Origin: Angiostrongylus vasorum
Lineage: Eukaryota; Nematoda; Chromadorea; Rhabditida; Metastrongylidae
DNA length: 64,000 nt
Assembly: GCA_018806985.1 (NCBI GenBank)
Contig: JADANN010000122.1
Location: 354,501 to 418,500, forward strand
Reading direction: 5' to 3'
Each line of letters starts with the position of its first letter. Position 1 is the first letter of the stretch. Both the position numbers and the translations under genes were made by a program. Below, piece by piece: positions 1 to 12,000 of the stretch. The notes beneath the pieces were generated by a model. That model made no database searches, was not told where the DNA came from, and saw only the letters and a list, made by a program, of their open reading frames with translations.

Positions 1-733
1 AATAATTCCTTTAAAGAACAATTGTAACAGAGAAAGGCGTGATATCTGATTGTTATTTTTTGGCTTGTTTTCGCCCTCTTCTTCCCCTTTTCGAGAAATC
101 GACACTCCAGGGATTCGGGAAAAAGGTTTGCACCTCTTTAAATTTGGCCAGTTAACCTCATTCATAAGCAGCTACATACGGAATAGCGAAAATAGTCGCC
201 ACATTCATTTGATGTTGAGCCGAACAGGGCGCGCAGAGAAACTTGTCCACTATGAATTCGCGCTCATCTCACGCAAATTATAATGCTTAGTCGACGAGAG
301 AAAGTCAATTGACTTCAGCACGTGCTCCTAGTGTCGACAGCTTCGAAGTGGTCGATACGACCGTGCCGTCCAGCACACGACCTGTTGTTACCACGAGCTT
401 CCATTCAACATCATATTGCAATTTTCGTACTGTTGCAGAACTCACTCGGAGACCTCGGTGATTCTGAACAATACTGCAATGACTTTTTGCAAACAGCAGG
501 AACCACATTCTTCAATAACACGGTGATTTACCCAAAAAACAACAATCAAATATCAAACCTTTTTCAGTCACATGTTGTTCTTTAAAGGAATTATTTGCTT
601 GAAATCATTTTATGCGGCATGGAAAACGTTTCCCATTGTACCATATTCTTACACTCCAGATAAAGACATACTCCAATTTCATAGTCATTTAAGGGAAAGA
701 AAAAAAAACAAGAAGGTTTCGATCGACAATCTT
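1..733. other. Intergenic, no feature recognised
   Basis: Short open frames occur on both strands but none has splice-compatible ends or family resemblance. I see no repeat that recurs elsewhere in the window. Confidence 0.5.
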
Positions 734-1119
734 ACTTATACTTGAACGGCCCGTCCTCACTAGTTGTGCGGGCCCAAGCATAATCACCATTTTTCGGAGA
801 ATTGCTGGTTAAGCCATTGTGGTTCCTTGGAATCCCGAGGACATCCTGGCCAAAGTCTGCCCCAGATCGTCACCATGATAGGCAGTCGCAGCCCTTGTGG
901 ATCAGAGAGAGATTTGCCACCATGCGACTTTGATACCAGGAAGGTGGTGGATCCTGGTATTTATTGGTTTACTCTTAACTAGGCTTCCTGATGGAAATGC
1001 CGGACAACTTCTCAGTTTGGAAGACCCTGCCGGGGGACTAATCCCCCCCCGCTGTACATCGCAGTCCGACACCCTGGAACACCTCCCACCCAAGATGAGG
1101 CGATAAACCGTTGGGAGGA
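734..1119 (-). mobile_element. SINE-2 copy, nearly full length
   Basis: In the minus direction it starts at the CCTCCCAACGG head near 1,119 and ends at 734 in a CAAGTAT-type tail. The same ~390-bp unit recurs at 12,505, 31,500, 34,811, 49,769, 51,997 and 61,936. The head contains an imperfect GGTTCATCCCC B-box-like string, so a Pol III origin is possible but not proven. Its last ~55 bp match the 3' end of the RTE LINE copy at 59,345-59,400. Confidence 0.8.
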
Positions 1120-1524
1120 CCAACTATTTTAGGAGAATCTAAACTACAAAGATTACTTCTCAGTTTAGATTTAGTTTAGTTTCGAAGTAATGGTTCCTGG
1201 ATCGTTTCTCTGCAGAAATCCCACTCAGACATCAAATGTTCCACTTTCGGATTTTTGGAATTTATCCAAAAGGCTTCAAGGGTTTTACGCGCTGATGGTT
1301 TGGACCCGCATGGTCAGTGCCTTGTGATCACTCCTGATCTGGCGCTTTGCCTCGGGCTGACTTCTTTCACCTACACCAAAGACATTTCTTACCCATGGAA
1401 GACCTTATGCAACTGTTCTCCAACAAAAAAGAAAAAACGCCGGGAAGATTTATGAAGAACAGAACGGTGAGTGCTTGAAAGAAGCTTTTATGCTGAGGTT
1501 ATGAACGTGTTTGACGGAGTAGAT

Positions 1525-1597
1525 TGCATGTCAATTTGACATTTCCAGTTTTCAAAAGAGGCGAAAGTCCCGAAACTTCGGCTATTGTGAGTGGATA
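1525..1597 (+). repeat. Degenerate Penelope-like terminal motif
   Basis: The string around 1,545-1,590 (a GTCAATTTGACATTTCCA lead, then a GAGGCGAAAGTCCCGAAAC core) lines up with the better preserved copies at 60,480-60,555 and 17,965-17,998. The ribozyme-like core is badly decayed here, so this is a relic. Confidence 0.4.
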
Positions 1598-3384
1598 AGT
1601 GCTGTAATAATAAACTCGTGTGTGCTGACAAATAAGACTTAATAATGAGTAGCGATGTTTTATATAAAATCCATCGCCCTATATTTGAGGAAGTTATCAC
1701 CAGCGAATGTAGATCTAATATCACGTTTGTATTGGGAGATAAACAGCTCTCGTCCTAACTCTCATTCGTTATTCAAAGGGATGTCAGGCATTATTAAGGG
1801 CAATTTGAACTTTTTTGTATTCTAGGGCCACGGCTAAAGTTCTCACTACCTTAGTACAGTCATGACCATCTGTTGCGTAGAATGGAATTTCTAAGTGGTG
1901 CTGCTACTCTCCATTTTCGGATGACCAATGGGCATTTTTTAGGAAGCGTCCTTGTCACACAGGCACGTTAGAAAGTGTGTTCATTTTCGAACATTTAAAA
2001 AAATATACTGCGTTCGTGCCGTTGTTGCCACCGGGCGACTCGTTCATGTTGACCTTTGGTGTGGATCACATTGCAATGGCAATCGTCGCTTAATCTCCTT
2101 GGTGTTCAGCTCTTGCAAGTTTTTCAGTAGAGTTACCGTCGTGATGGGTTTGATAGAACGACTGAATGAATGAAAGCCCACTGGTGCCAGCTAACTGTGC
2201 TTCGGAAGGGATTTGCAGCAGTCGGACACTTCCAACCATTTTGTGTGCCTAAAATCCAACACAGTTTTTTGTCCTGAATGTTTTGGTATTGTGCATACAG
2301 AGACATCTCGGACATGACAAATGCGGAAGTGTGATTGCGGCTCATTCGAGGTAGTTTTACACTTCATACAAGTGACGATCTATGGAATAGGGTTCATTAA
2401 AGAAAGTGAGCGATGAAATCGGCAGTTTTGGCTCGTACGACAGCGACAGTTAACAACAACGAGGGCAGTGACACATAAAACTAGTGATATATTGAGTCGG
2501 ATAAGTGCTGCGATCAACGTAAAATCGTTGATCTGAAGTCGTAATCGAGTACATTTTGCGAGATTTCCAAGTTACCATAGCACAAATGTTTGTAAGTGAA
2601 CCAGATAGAAAACACAGAACTACATCTACCCAGAGGAAAACATCCACGATATAACGTCCCGATTTGCATTCATCCATGAAGATACAAAAACGATGCCTCC
2701 ACTCTGCCTCCATGTTTTTCCAAAACGATTTATTCGTGGGACAGCTAAATTATGGAATCCTCTTATCTGTTTTTCTTAGTTGTTTCAATTATAACGTTTT
2801 CTGTTCACACTACTTTATGCCACGATTAGAAAATGTAGTGCAGTGGTCAGTGGTACGTTGTAAAGGACAGATAGTTAGTTGTTCGAATCCGCACTCCCAG
2901 CCAAACTTCCCACTCCTTTGTAGGTAGAAAACTGGTACAAGACTTATTAACAAAAAACACTAACTTGGCCCATCTGTATTCAGCACTTTACAACACTGGT
3001 CAAAAAAATGAGAAAGTTTCATACTCCATTATAACGTTTTATGCAACAAATCCATTTCGATTTTCTAACACTAAAAAATATGCTGGATACTATTGTAGAA
3101 ATTGATCCGCCGCCAATTGTTTCTCCCATGACATCAGAGTTCTGGAGCGGCACTGGTGACGATCGTCATGCCATACAAGGATTTAACTGGCTTGCAAGGA
3201 ATTTCTGGAATGAAAGTTTAGAATTGTTCTTGTGAGATTACTGTTAGAAAGGAATGTTTTAAGTGAATTAATCATTTCAACAAATCTTGGAAACCCACGA
3301 TTGCCATATGCTGTATCCCTCATCATCATTATTTTAGGACACATGAATAAGTCTATTCACAACAATTGTTATTCATATGCTAGA
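1598..3384. other. Intergenic, no feature recognised
   Basis: Unique-looking AT-rich sequence with scattered short frames. No exon with consistent splice phases and no repeat shared with the rest of the window was found. Confidence 0.45.
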
Positions 3385-3912
3385 ATCTGGATAATGCCGT
3401 GGTAGCGATGCCATCGAACACACGCGAGGTCTTCGTTTGACCCCCGCCTCGCGTACACCAAACACCTAATTCCTCCGAGGTGGAGAAATTGGTAACAGAC
3501 TTCCCTCGGGTCAGCTCGTTTCCTGTAATCGACAAAAGTTGCCAATGCTTGGGACGAATACTTGTGAAGACGCCGGGCATCAGGGTACACCAAGCATCCA
3601 ATTCCTCCGAGGTCGAGAAATTGGTAACAGACTTCACTCGGGTCAGCTCCTCGTTTCCTCTAATCGACAAAATTTGCCAATGCCTGGAATGAATACTTGT
3701 AAACGCCCTGGCACAGTTATGCTAATTTTTTCTATCAGAACCGACTCAACCAGTATGCAATGACATTTGGAGTGCCAGAAGTCCTCAAGCGATGGCCAAA
3801 CCCAAACGTAAAATATAAAGACCTTCGAGGATGATGGATACGAGGAAGAAAATCGAGTGCAAAAAATGCTTACCTCTGCTCAACATGTGATACTGGGTCG
3901 TGTGAAAAAACA
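3385..3912 (+). mobile_element. SINE-4 copy with internal tandem duplication
   Basis: The head resembles a tRNA gene (GGTAGCGATGCC) and the 3' part (3,790-3,912) matches the ends of the copies at 27,488 and 29,655, including the GGATGATGGATACGAGGA and GGGTCGTGTGAAAA stretches. The middle carries two ~125-bp tandem units, at about 3,450-3,572 and 3,575-3,700, each holding CCTCCGAGGT, AAATTGGTAACAGACTT and AATCGACAAAA. Other copies have one unit, so the duplication is private to this copy. Confidence 0.65.
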
Positions 3913-4554
3913 AATCAGATCTATACGTTTATATTTCGTCCTTCTTTTCTCGATTCTTATCTAAACATAACCAGATCAGAGCGGAGGAGATCGTTATAGC
4001 TTTTAATCTTGATTTGGGATGACGAGATGATGTTTCTTCTGAAAACGATTAAGTGCGATGAAGGAAGTCCGTAGCCGGGCAAATTTTAATTGCAGAATGA
4101 AAAAGTCATTCGCAGAAATGAGAACGCGGAGGTCTAACAGTTTGCGGTGGACGTTTTTGAGCGCATTCGCAGATGTGCGGCTGAAATCTATTAGTTGCGA
4201 TGTTATAAGATGTTCTCACGTAGTGTAGAAATGTGGTATTTCCTTGGGGAGGTGGTATTGTACTAGTTTGTCGCAGTGATGGCATCCAGGTGTTCCGCCT
4301 GATCGGAAATCATATTTAAGGGTCCATTTCAATTGCAATGTAGACGGAAAGCTGAAAAAAAAGCAATTGCAATGTAGACGAAAAGCTGTGCTGAAAAAGG
4401 CTTAGATAAAATATCCCTCGAAGATCTAATTGTCCTTTGAGTCAGTACAAAGAAATGACAAGGACAAAGGGAGAGCAATATTTAGCTTTAAAAAATACTT
4501 ATATTAGTCACTGTGTTAACTTTTTATTTATTGCTTAATACCGTTTTTAACGGC

Positions 4555-4760
4555 AGCGCATTACATATGATACAACCACAACGATGCTGAGATATTTGCA
4601 AAACTCCGAAACGCAGGTGCGCGCGGTGAGGAACGAACGCGCTATTACCCTTTAAGAGGGTAGACGCGTTTACCACCGCACCATGCGGGTCCTTCGTTTC
4701 GCTTGTCTCTCAGCTAGTTCTATCACTGTTCCAAAAAACCTTGGCGATGAGAAGGTCGGT
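4555..4760 (-). mobile_element. SINE-3 fragment
   Basis: Read on the minus strand it gives the SINE-3 body: GAGACA, CGAAACGAAGGACC, GCATGGTGCGGTGGTAAACGCG, then a GTTCGTTCC B-box-like string and the GCAAATATCTCAGCATC 3' end. The palindromic head present in the copies at 13,700 and 46,965 is missing. Confidence 0.65.
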
Positions 4761-6047
4761 TGCTAAAAGGTAGGCGAGAAATGTCGCCTTTACCGATGGT
4801 CGTACGGATTTGTTCTTGACTCTAGACGCTCACCTACCATATTCTTCTACATGGTAGCTTAATATTTAAAAACCTTTATGATAGCTAACATCAGATTGCT
4901 CCGTGGTCCTTGACAGTGTACAAATCAAGTCCAATCAAACTCTTGTCTAGTCCCTAAACCACTTCGTTATGTACATTAGGTGAAAACGAAGAAAATTCCG
5001 TACGGGCTTATGCAGATTGAGAATCAGCAAAGCTTTCTGTTACTAATATGCTTTAAAAGTCGAAGAAATCCACCAGCTAAGAAACAGAGCGAAGAAACTT
5101 GAGTTTTTTTCTGGATTGAGACACTTATGCTCCACAAAATTGTTCCGGAGGTGCTGCCCTGTGTAGTTTAAAAGTTCCATATTAAAGTTAGTTTTTGACT
5201 GAGGCATTAGGAGGAACAACAAAATGCGAACTCATAGGGTTAGTTGCGGTTTAGCGAAGCTTAAAAATGAATAAGTTTTAGAGAACTAGTATTTTAGAGT
5301 AAATACGAAAATTCGAAACTCTTCTATCAGTTTCATAGCTACGGACGCTGCATCGTCCACACTCATGCTCTCATGCAGCTTTTCTCCCTCTACACCCTAC
5401 TATGACGCAAGCAAAAACCGATAGTTGTTGAATTCGTACAACAACAGCTATTCATCTCGAAGCTGTAGGGCAACTACAGAGATGTTCCCTATTCGCTCAG
5501 TGCTGCCTATTTAAATCACACTGTCCTTCGCACGTCACAGTGTGCTTCACCACAACAATTTCAAATGCGATCTCTCATCCAGCACTAGGGCAAATTCTGG
5601 CAGCTCGTTTAGATATTCACGCGATCCGTACAATTTCATGAGCTGCATCATTTCACCAGGCTAGTCGAAGGTGAAAGTTGTCGTTAGAGCACCTGGAGAT
5701 GTGAATTTTAGCAAAAAAATGGCCCCGCCTCCATTTGGTCTTATCTCTCAACCGGTGTTGCTCACAAAAGTTTGTTCTCGTTGTCCTACACTCGGTGATG
5801 TCCCTGCGATACCGTGCATGGTACCAGAAGCTAGAGTTGCGAACAACGAAATCGACGCTTTGTCTCTGGACGGCTGTCCGTCCAGGTGTCCGTCCGTCGG
5901 ATCCCCTCCCGCCCAGCGCCCCAATGCGTCATCGTTCCCCATCGGGCGACTTCGCTCATGTTCTCAGCGACGCTCCTCCCATCCGGGGGTAGCTCGAGTC
6001 GCTCCTCGTCTATGTGCTGGTCATGCTGGACGTCCACTACTAGTATA
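4761..6047. other. Upstream region of the secreted-protein gene
   Basis: No repeat recognised. A TATTTAAAT string lies at about 5,509, and the 5,850-6,040 stretch is clearly more GC-rich than its surroundings, directly before the signal-peptide exon. It could be promoter or 5' UTR, but nothing fixes a transcription start. A TACTAG acceptor-like string ends at 6,043, four bases before the ATG. Confidence 0.3.
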
Positions 6048-9000
6048 ATGTTAAATCTGTTCCTATTTGCGGCAGTAGCCGTCTCTGTGGCAAATGCAGT
6101 AAGTGTTTAAACCATTTCGAGATCCAAAACATTCAAGACTTCTGAATATCTGCGAGATCAATCCGACATATTTTTACGACTATCTCTTTTCAATATCGGT
6201 TGGCCAGTCAGTAGTGCTTTAGGAATTTCAGCACTCATTTGTCTTCCTATCATAATTATTTTTGTTAACGAAACGCTTCGCCATTTCTGAAAACTCTGGT
6301 TTTTCGAGCCAAAAGCAGAATCTTTGATACGGTGTGCAGAAGAACTTTTTGTTTTCCCTTTAGCACTTGTCACCTTGTTTTTGTCTTCCACTTTCGGTCC
6401 TCTGGACCTTTTCTCATCAGTTGCTTTTAATCGATGTCATTTCGTTTGCCAGAGGAAATCCACTGTTCTCCTTCAACGCAGCGCTTTTGTTGCGTGGATC
6501 GACTTCGCACTTGAATTCGCCGTTATGGGATCCACGCTCTGGTCATGCCTTGACAAAGGAATGTTGCTAGGCGCGGAAGCGATTTCAGGGTTCACAGCAC
6601 TTGAGCTGATTGCGATTCAGTTTTTCAGGCTATTAATTACTACACTGTACATCCTTAAATGAGAAGAAAATTAAAAAATATATTAGATGAACTTTTGATC
6701 GAAGAGAACCATCGTACATTCCATACGGTCGTGGAGAAATTGCAGTTTTAGGATTTGAAACCGAAACCGAAATCGATGCAAGGGGATGCTCCGTATTCAC
6801 ATAGAAGACTCTATGGAATCCGACGACTGAAGGTCTCTTAATCTGCTTCATTCCTGCTATAATCGAATGAACATAAAGAGCATCTGTCCCAGAAACTCTG
6901 TTGTATAAGGGACTAATCTATTGCCGATTTAACGAAACTCCTCCGCCAGTGATTATGCCTACAACAGAACAACGCTATATTAACCTGGTCTTCATATAAT
7001 GCTGTTTGAACAAAAGCAAAATATGGACCCAAATTTCCATTGCAACCCTTCGGACGGGGTGTTTTGCTAGGATTTTTTAATATACCAGATCTGTTCTCTG
7101 AAATTTGAGCCTTTCAAGGTGAAAAGATTGAAGAAAATTGCCTCTTAAAATCCTTTAGAAAGGATTCGGTTCGTTCAATATTGTACGATTTAAGCGAGTT
7201 TGTCTCAGGATGTAGCAAATTCAGTTCACATTGCTCTTTACAGGGCTAGTACTTAATTCATTCAATACATCTAGTGCTGCTAGTTATGCCTGCAGCAGAG
7301 CAAAGATATCCTTTTTTCTTAGTGAAACAACTTCTGTCATTCTAAGCACAAATTTCATAATGTTTTTAGTTAAAAAGCATGTTTTGATAAAAAAATAACA
7401 ATGAAAAAAATGAACAGTTCAGGTGATTCGACCACTAGTGAGCCCATTGGGCGAGGTGGGTAGCACAGCGGTAGTGAGACGATACCAATCTACAGAACAG
7501 AATGCAACGAGCAACAATGTGAGCACATTTCACGGTATTTTCTCCAAACAGTGAGTGCTTCGATGTCGCAGAGCCTGTTAATGAAAGTTTCCAGTGGTGC
7601 TTAGAAGCGACCCATTTCCGCCAGATCATTTGCAAGTATTTCATTTTTTCTCACAAGAGACAACGATAGGCATTTTCGGTGTTAATTTGATGACGTCGAA
7701 GATCTAAAAAAGGAGATGTGGAGGGGCTAGTGCCTGAAAACTTGTTCCCACCCTCTATCATGACACCACGCATAAACGGAACTCAGCTAACTAGATTTGC
7801 TATTATTCGAGGAATTTCATAGTGGAAAGATACTCAGAATAACTAGTGTACGGCTGGAGAGTAATGCTGAACACTAGTTAGAGAAAGGCATAATTCACAG
7901 ATACACCTTTCTAGCTGTTTCGCTCTTAACCTCAAAAAGGAGCTTAAACATCTATATTATTTCATGTGATTAAAACATGCGTGTAGCGCGGTGGGGTTAG
8001 AGCTGCCCGTGGCGTTTCCCTTGACTCGGCACCTCGGTCTTACCAAGCTTACCATGTCTTCGGGATTGTGGTGTTTCCAGCGTAAGAGGATATGCTCTTA
8101 CGAGAATCAGTAACCTGGGAGTCATGAAACATTTTGAAAAGCCAATTCGACACTGGTCATTTTTGGGACAAAGGAATCCCCAGAAGCTTTGACCTTCGCA
8201 TTGCCTTTGCTTAAGTCTTTTTGAAGACATATTTCTAATCCTCCATTCCATCGTATTATAATAGCAATGAATAGCATTGTTTTTACAAACCTCGTAGTTC
8301 TTCAGTATGTTTCAGGATACCATATTTCTTTTTGTAGCTATTTTTACTCAAAACGAGAATGATAGAGATTTTGGATTCATTTTTATGTGATTTTCGATGA
8401 TATCTTCAAATGTAGCGAGGGCACGTGTAGCGCAGATGTTGGAGGCGCCCTGCAATACACAAGGGATCGATCCCCGCTCCTCAGACCCACCAAGTCTTCC
8501 ATCCCTCTGGGGTCGCGAAATTGGTACCAGACTTGTCTGAGAGGATAGCAGCAGTTGTTCAATGCATCGGTAGGTCACCGCGAATCATTGTAAAGGCCAG
8601 GTATGCATTCAATTACAGTTCCCTGGAATCCCGGGGTCAGCTTGGCCAAAGTCTACCGCAACATATTAATAAACTATCATAAATGTTTAGCTATTTTCCC
8701 AGTCTTAGACGAGGTTGGGAAGTTAACTGCAAATTGTACTCGCTACCGATCCTTTCGCATAAGTAAGCTGTTTGAAAATCGTCTGTGGAGAGCTCAAATA
8801 GAAGAGTCAGCAGTCTTTTTGGAACTTCATGGTTTTGCATTGTGGGTCTTCGCTTATTTACTGCCGTGGAAGATCCTTGGCTCGTTGAGGGTGAGAAGAA
8901 CCCTAGACAAATCATGAATTATCTATCTGTGTCATAAACAAGATTTATTTATTTATTTTTTACCTTGTACCTCACAAATCATTCGGAGTATCTTCGCGTC

Positions 9001-12000
9001 AGTTTCCGCTTTTAATATCGCTCTCTCACCCATTCATTGCTCAGATGGTAAAAACGATGAAATGGTATAGTCTGTACGATTGATAGAGTATGAAAGAAGA
9101 CGAAAAAAGTGCAAAGGAAAGTGAAAAAAACTTCTGTGGCGAGTTCTCACTGGCGATATCTCGTCTCCCTGCACTCCGACGGCAGTAGCTGACCGATTGC
9201 GGGCCAGTTTCATGAACACTACACAACAGGCGTCTATTGATCGTGACTGGGTCGTTCATTTCTCCGTAGCGCTTGTGACTCTGGAAAAATTCCTGTCTCG
9301 ACCCAGAGGACGATTGATTGAAGGCTGAATCGTCACCGACGAGATGCTATCTGTTGGTGAGAGCATGAATAGCAGCCGAAATGAGGAATTCAACGCTTAA
9401 CTATGGCTTCCCAGTATGTCTTCCTCACGATGGTTTCCATTCACTAGAACTCGCAACGTACTTAGGCTAACTTCAGGTGACGCAGAGAACATGAGTAGAA
9501 TAAAAACGAACGAAGGAAAATTGGGATTATCCACTTAAAGCGCCAACGTTTAGAAAGAGTAAGAAAAGTGAAGACAATTAAATTCGGTGACTCGCCCTGT
9601 ATGGCTTGGAACCGTCCATTCGAAGTATCCGTGTCTTCTAGTTTAGACTTTAAGGAGCACTACGGGGTGGTTTTCGATAGAAAAAGAAGCTAAAAAACAC
9701 GTTTGAGAAATAAAGAAAAAAACTGGAATCTTTGGAAAAAATAATTTTAATCAAGGCGAAACATATGGAATCCACATGTTGTGACAAGTCAGTAGATTTC
9801 CTGTTCATACTCTGCTCGTCTACCAGTGTAAAAACCACTTTTGTTATCAAGAAAATAGGTGGGACTTTATGGTTGGCTGAGTCTTCAATTCGTTTATTAC
9901 AATTTTCAAATCGTTTTCGTTGACTTTTTTCCCACTGAACTTTTTAAAGGACTCGTCTGACCCAAGTCTATGTGTTTTAGATCATCCATTTTGCCAACAG
10001 CGCTGATCAGATGTAACATCTATGGAGGTGCATCTCACAACTTAACTCGTCGTTTTTCTGCTCACAACACAAATGATCTGACCAACAATATTATTCTCAT
10101 TAATATGACATATTTCTGGACTTGAATGGACCAGTTGGTCGATGCGATGCATTATTGATCGTTAGGCACGAAGAAGCAATCGAGAGTTTATTGAACAGAA
10201 AGGGAGAGCCGGGAATCGGGTCACCCACAGCGAGTGGGAGGGAGGTGCTGAAAACGAATCTTACGCGCGAACGCCGAGAAAGTTGTGGATAAATAACAGC
10301 ATGGAGAAACATCCCACAACACAGAGGGATTTGATTGCAAGAGTGAAGCTTGAGCAGTTAAGTACTGGTTTCATCAAAGCACTGCGACCTGAAGGGTCTG
10401 TTGAGAGACATGATAAAAATTTGACCATCGGTCTTCTTGGCGGACTGTGAAGCATGCAAAATTTCCGAGCTACATTTACTCGCGCGATCACAATTACAAG
10501 AAACGCCTAGATCTTGAAAGAATTAATTAGTCTCTAAAACTTCCTTCTTTTAGAATTTTGTACCGCGGGCACAACTTCCTCCGAAACTCCCAGATACTTT
10601 CGAGTATCCTGTAACTCGACCTCGAGAAGAACAACTGCTGAACTCCACCATAGCTTCAACTACCACTACAAAGTCATTGCCTGTTTCCACACAAGACTTC
10701 GCCGATCATTTCGACGAGAAACGAAAGAGGATTGAGGTAGCATCTACATTCATTATGGTCTCCTCATGCTTTCCACTTGTTGTTGTTTTTTTTCTTTGAA
10801 AAAAATGGTGCGGTTTTCCGAGGACCTGTTAGATATTCATTTAGAGGATGAGGGCGGCAATTTGTCTTAGACGTCGTAAAGTTTCTAGATTAGAAGACTA
10901 AGAACTTCCATTTCCATTTTTCCACTTCCATAAGACACATTTTCTTCTGGCATGAGTTTTCTGTTTGTGGTTATGAAAAGCTGACCAAGGGTTTCCTTCA
11001 CTGAATCAAGCAATTATTTTTCAACGTATAACTGTCGCCTAAGCAATAGCGGGTTTATAACTGAACTGTTTTCCAGTCTTATTTCATCTTTTGGTTTTCT
11101 CTCGCTTTTCCATTTTTACTAGGAGCTTTTTGAACAACTGAGGGCCCACAATTTACACTACTTACAAGCTAACTTCTCTCATAGCAGTTTTGCACTGATC
11201 TCTTACACACATTTTGCCTAAGATATTCTCACATTCAAGGCCACGATTGAAAACATATTTTCTATTCCAAGATTGTATTACTTAAGGCCAATTATGACAA
11301 TTTATTGGAGTTTCTAAATGACCTTCATATTTTAAAGTCATTCTTGTGTGTATTTTTTTCATTGATGGGCTAACATGGGATTGACAAAGACGTTTATTCG
11401 GCTATTCGATTCTTTATCAACCTCGTATCAGCTTGTCAATAAAAAGAATACATCTTGGTTAGTCACGCCGACGTTAAAGGAAAGTTGATTTTCGAAGTAA
11501 TCATTTTTTATATAGTTTCCCTTTAATTTAGATCGATGTAGATTCAAATGGTGGCTGTATCACCTTTCTAAGAACTATACAAGAGCTATACTTATTCAAT
11601 CGCCTTCCGTGTGACCTTAATCTTCTTTATCGTGCATTTCCTTGACCATTTCCAGAAAGTGAAGTGTATCGTTCTCAATCGGCGGACAAAAACTAACATC
11701 AAGGTGTTCGCCTGAAGTATGCTATTGCTTCTTTATTTTGCGGCTTTACACAGAAATAGCATTCTCGCTTCCCGGTCTTGGTGAAACATCCCCATCAGTT
11801 CGGGCTTGGAAGTAATGCTGGCCTTTTCGTGTTCTGTACGGTGTCTGCCTTCAGCCTTGTTTAGGCGGAATGGCTCTTCTCATTGCTATCACATACATTT
11901 CTCGCTTTTCACCGTTAATCTCGAAAGGCGGACATTGAGCGCAGTCAAGCCGGTTTAAAGTGCCGCCTTGATCGGGGTCAGATAAGATGTGCTAACGAAT

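Noticed and set aside
1240..1310. Possible third mariner relic, also near 33,395
   Set aside because: A loose similarity to the mariner relic at 47,610 (TTTGGAATTTATCCA-type strings), too short to call without alignment.
5671..6048. Plus-strand frame of 125 codons before the signal-peptide exon
   Set aside because: GC-rich stretch with frames in several phases; composition looks like 5' flanking DNA and no domain is visible.
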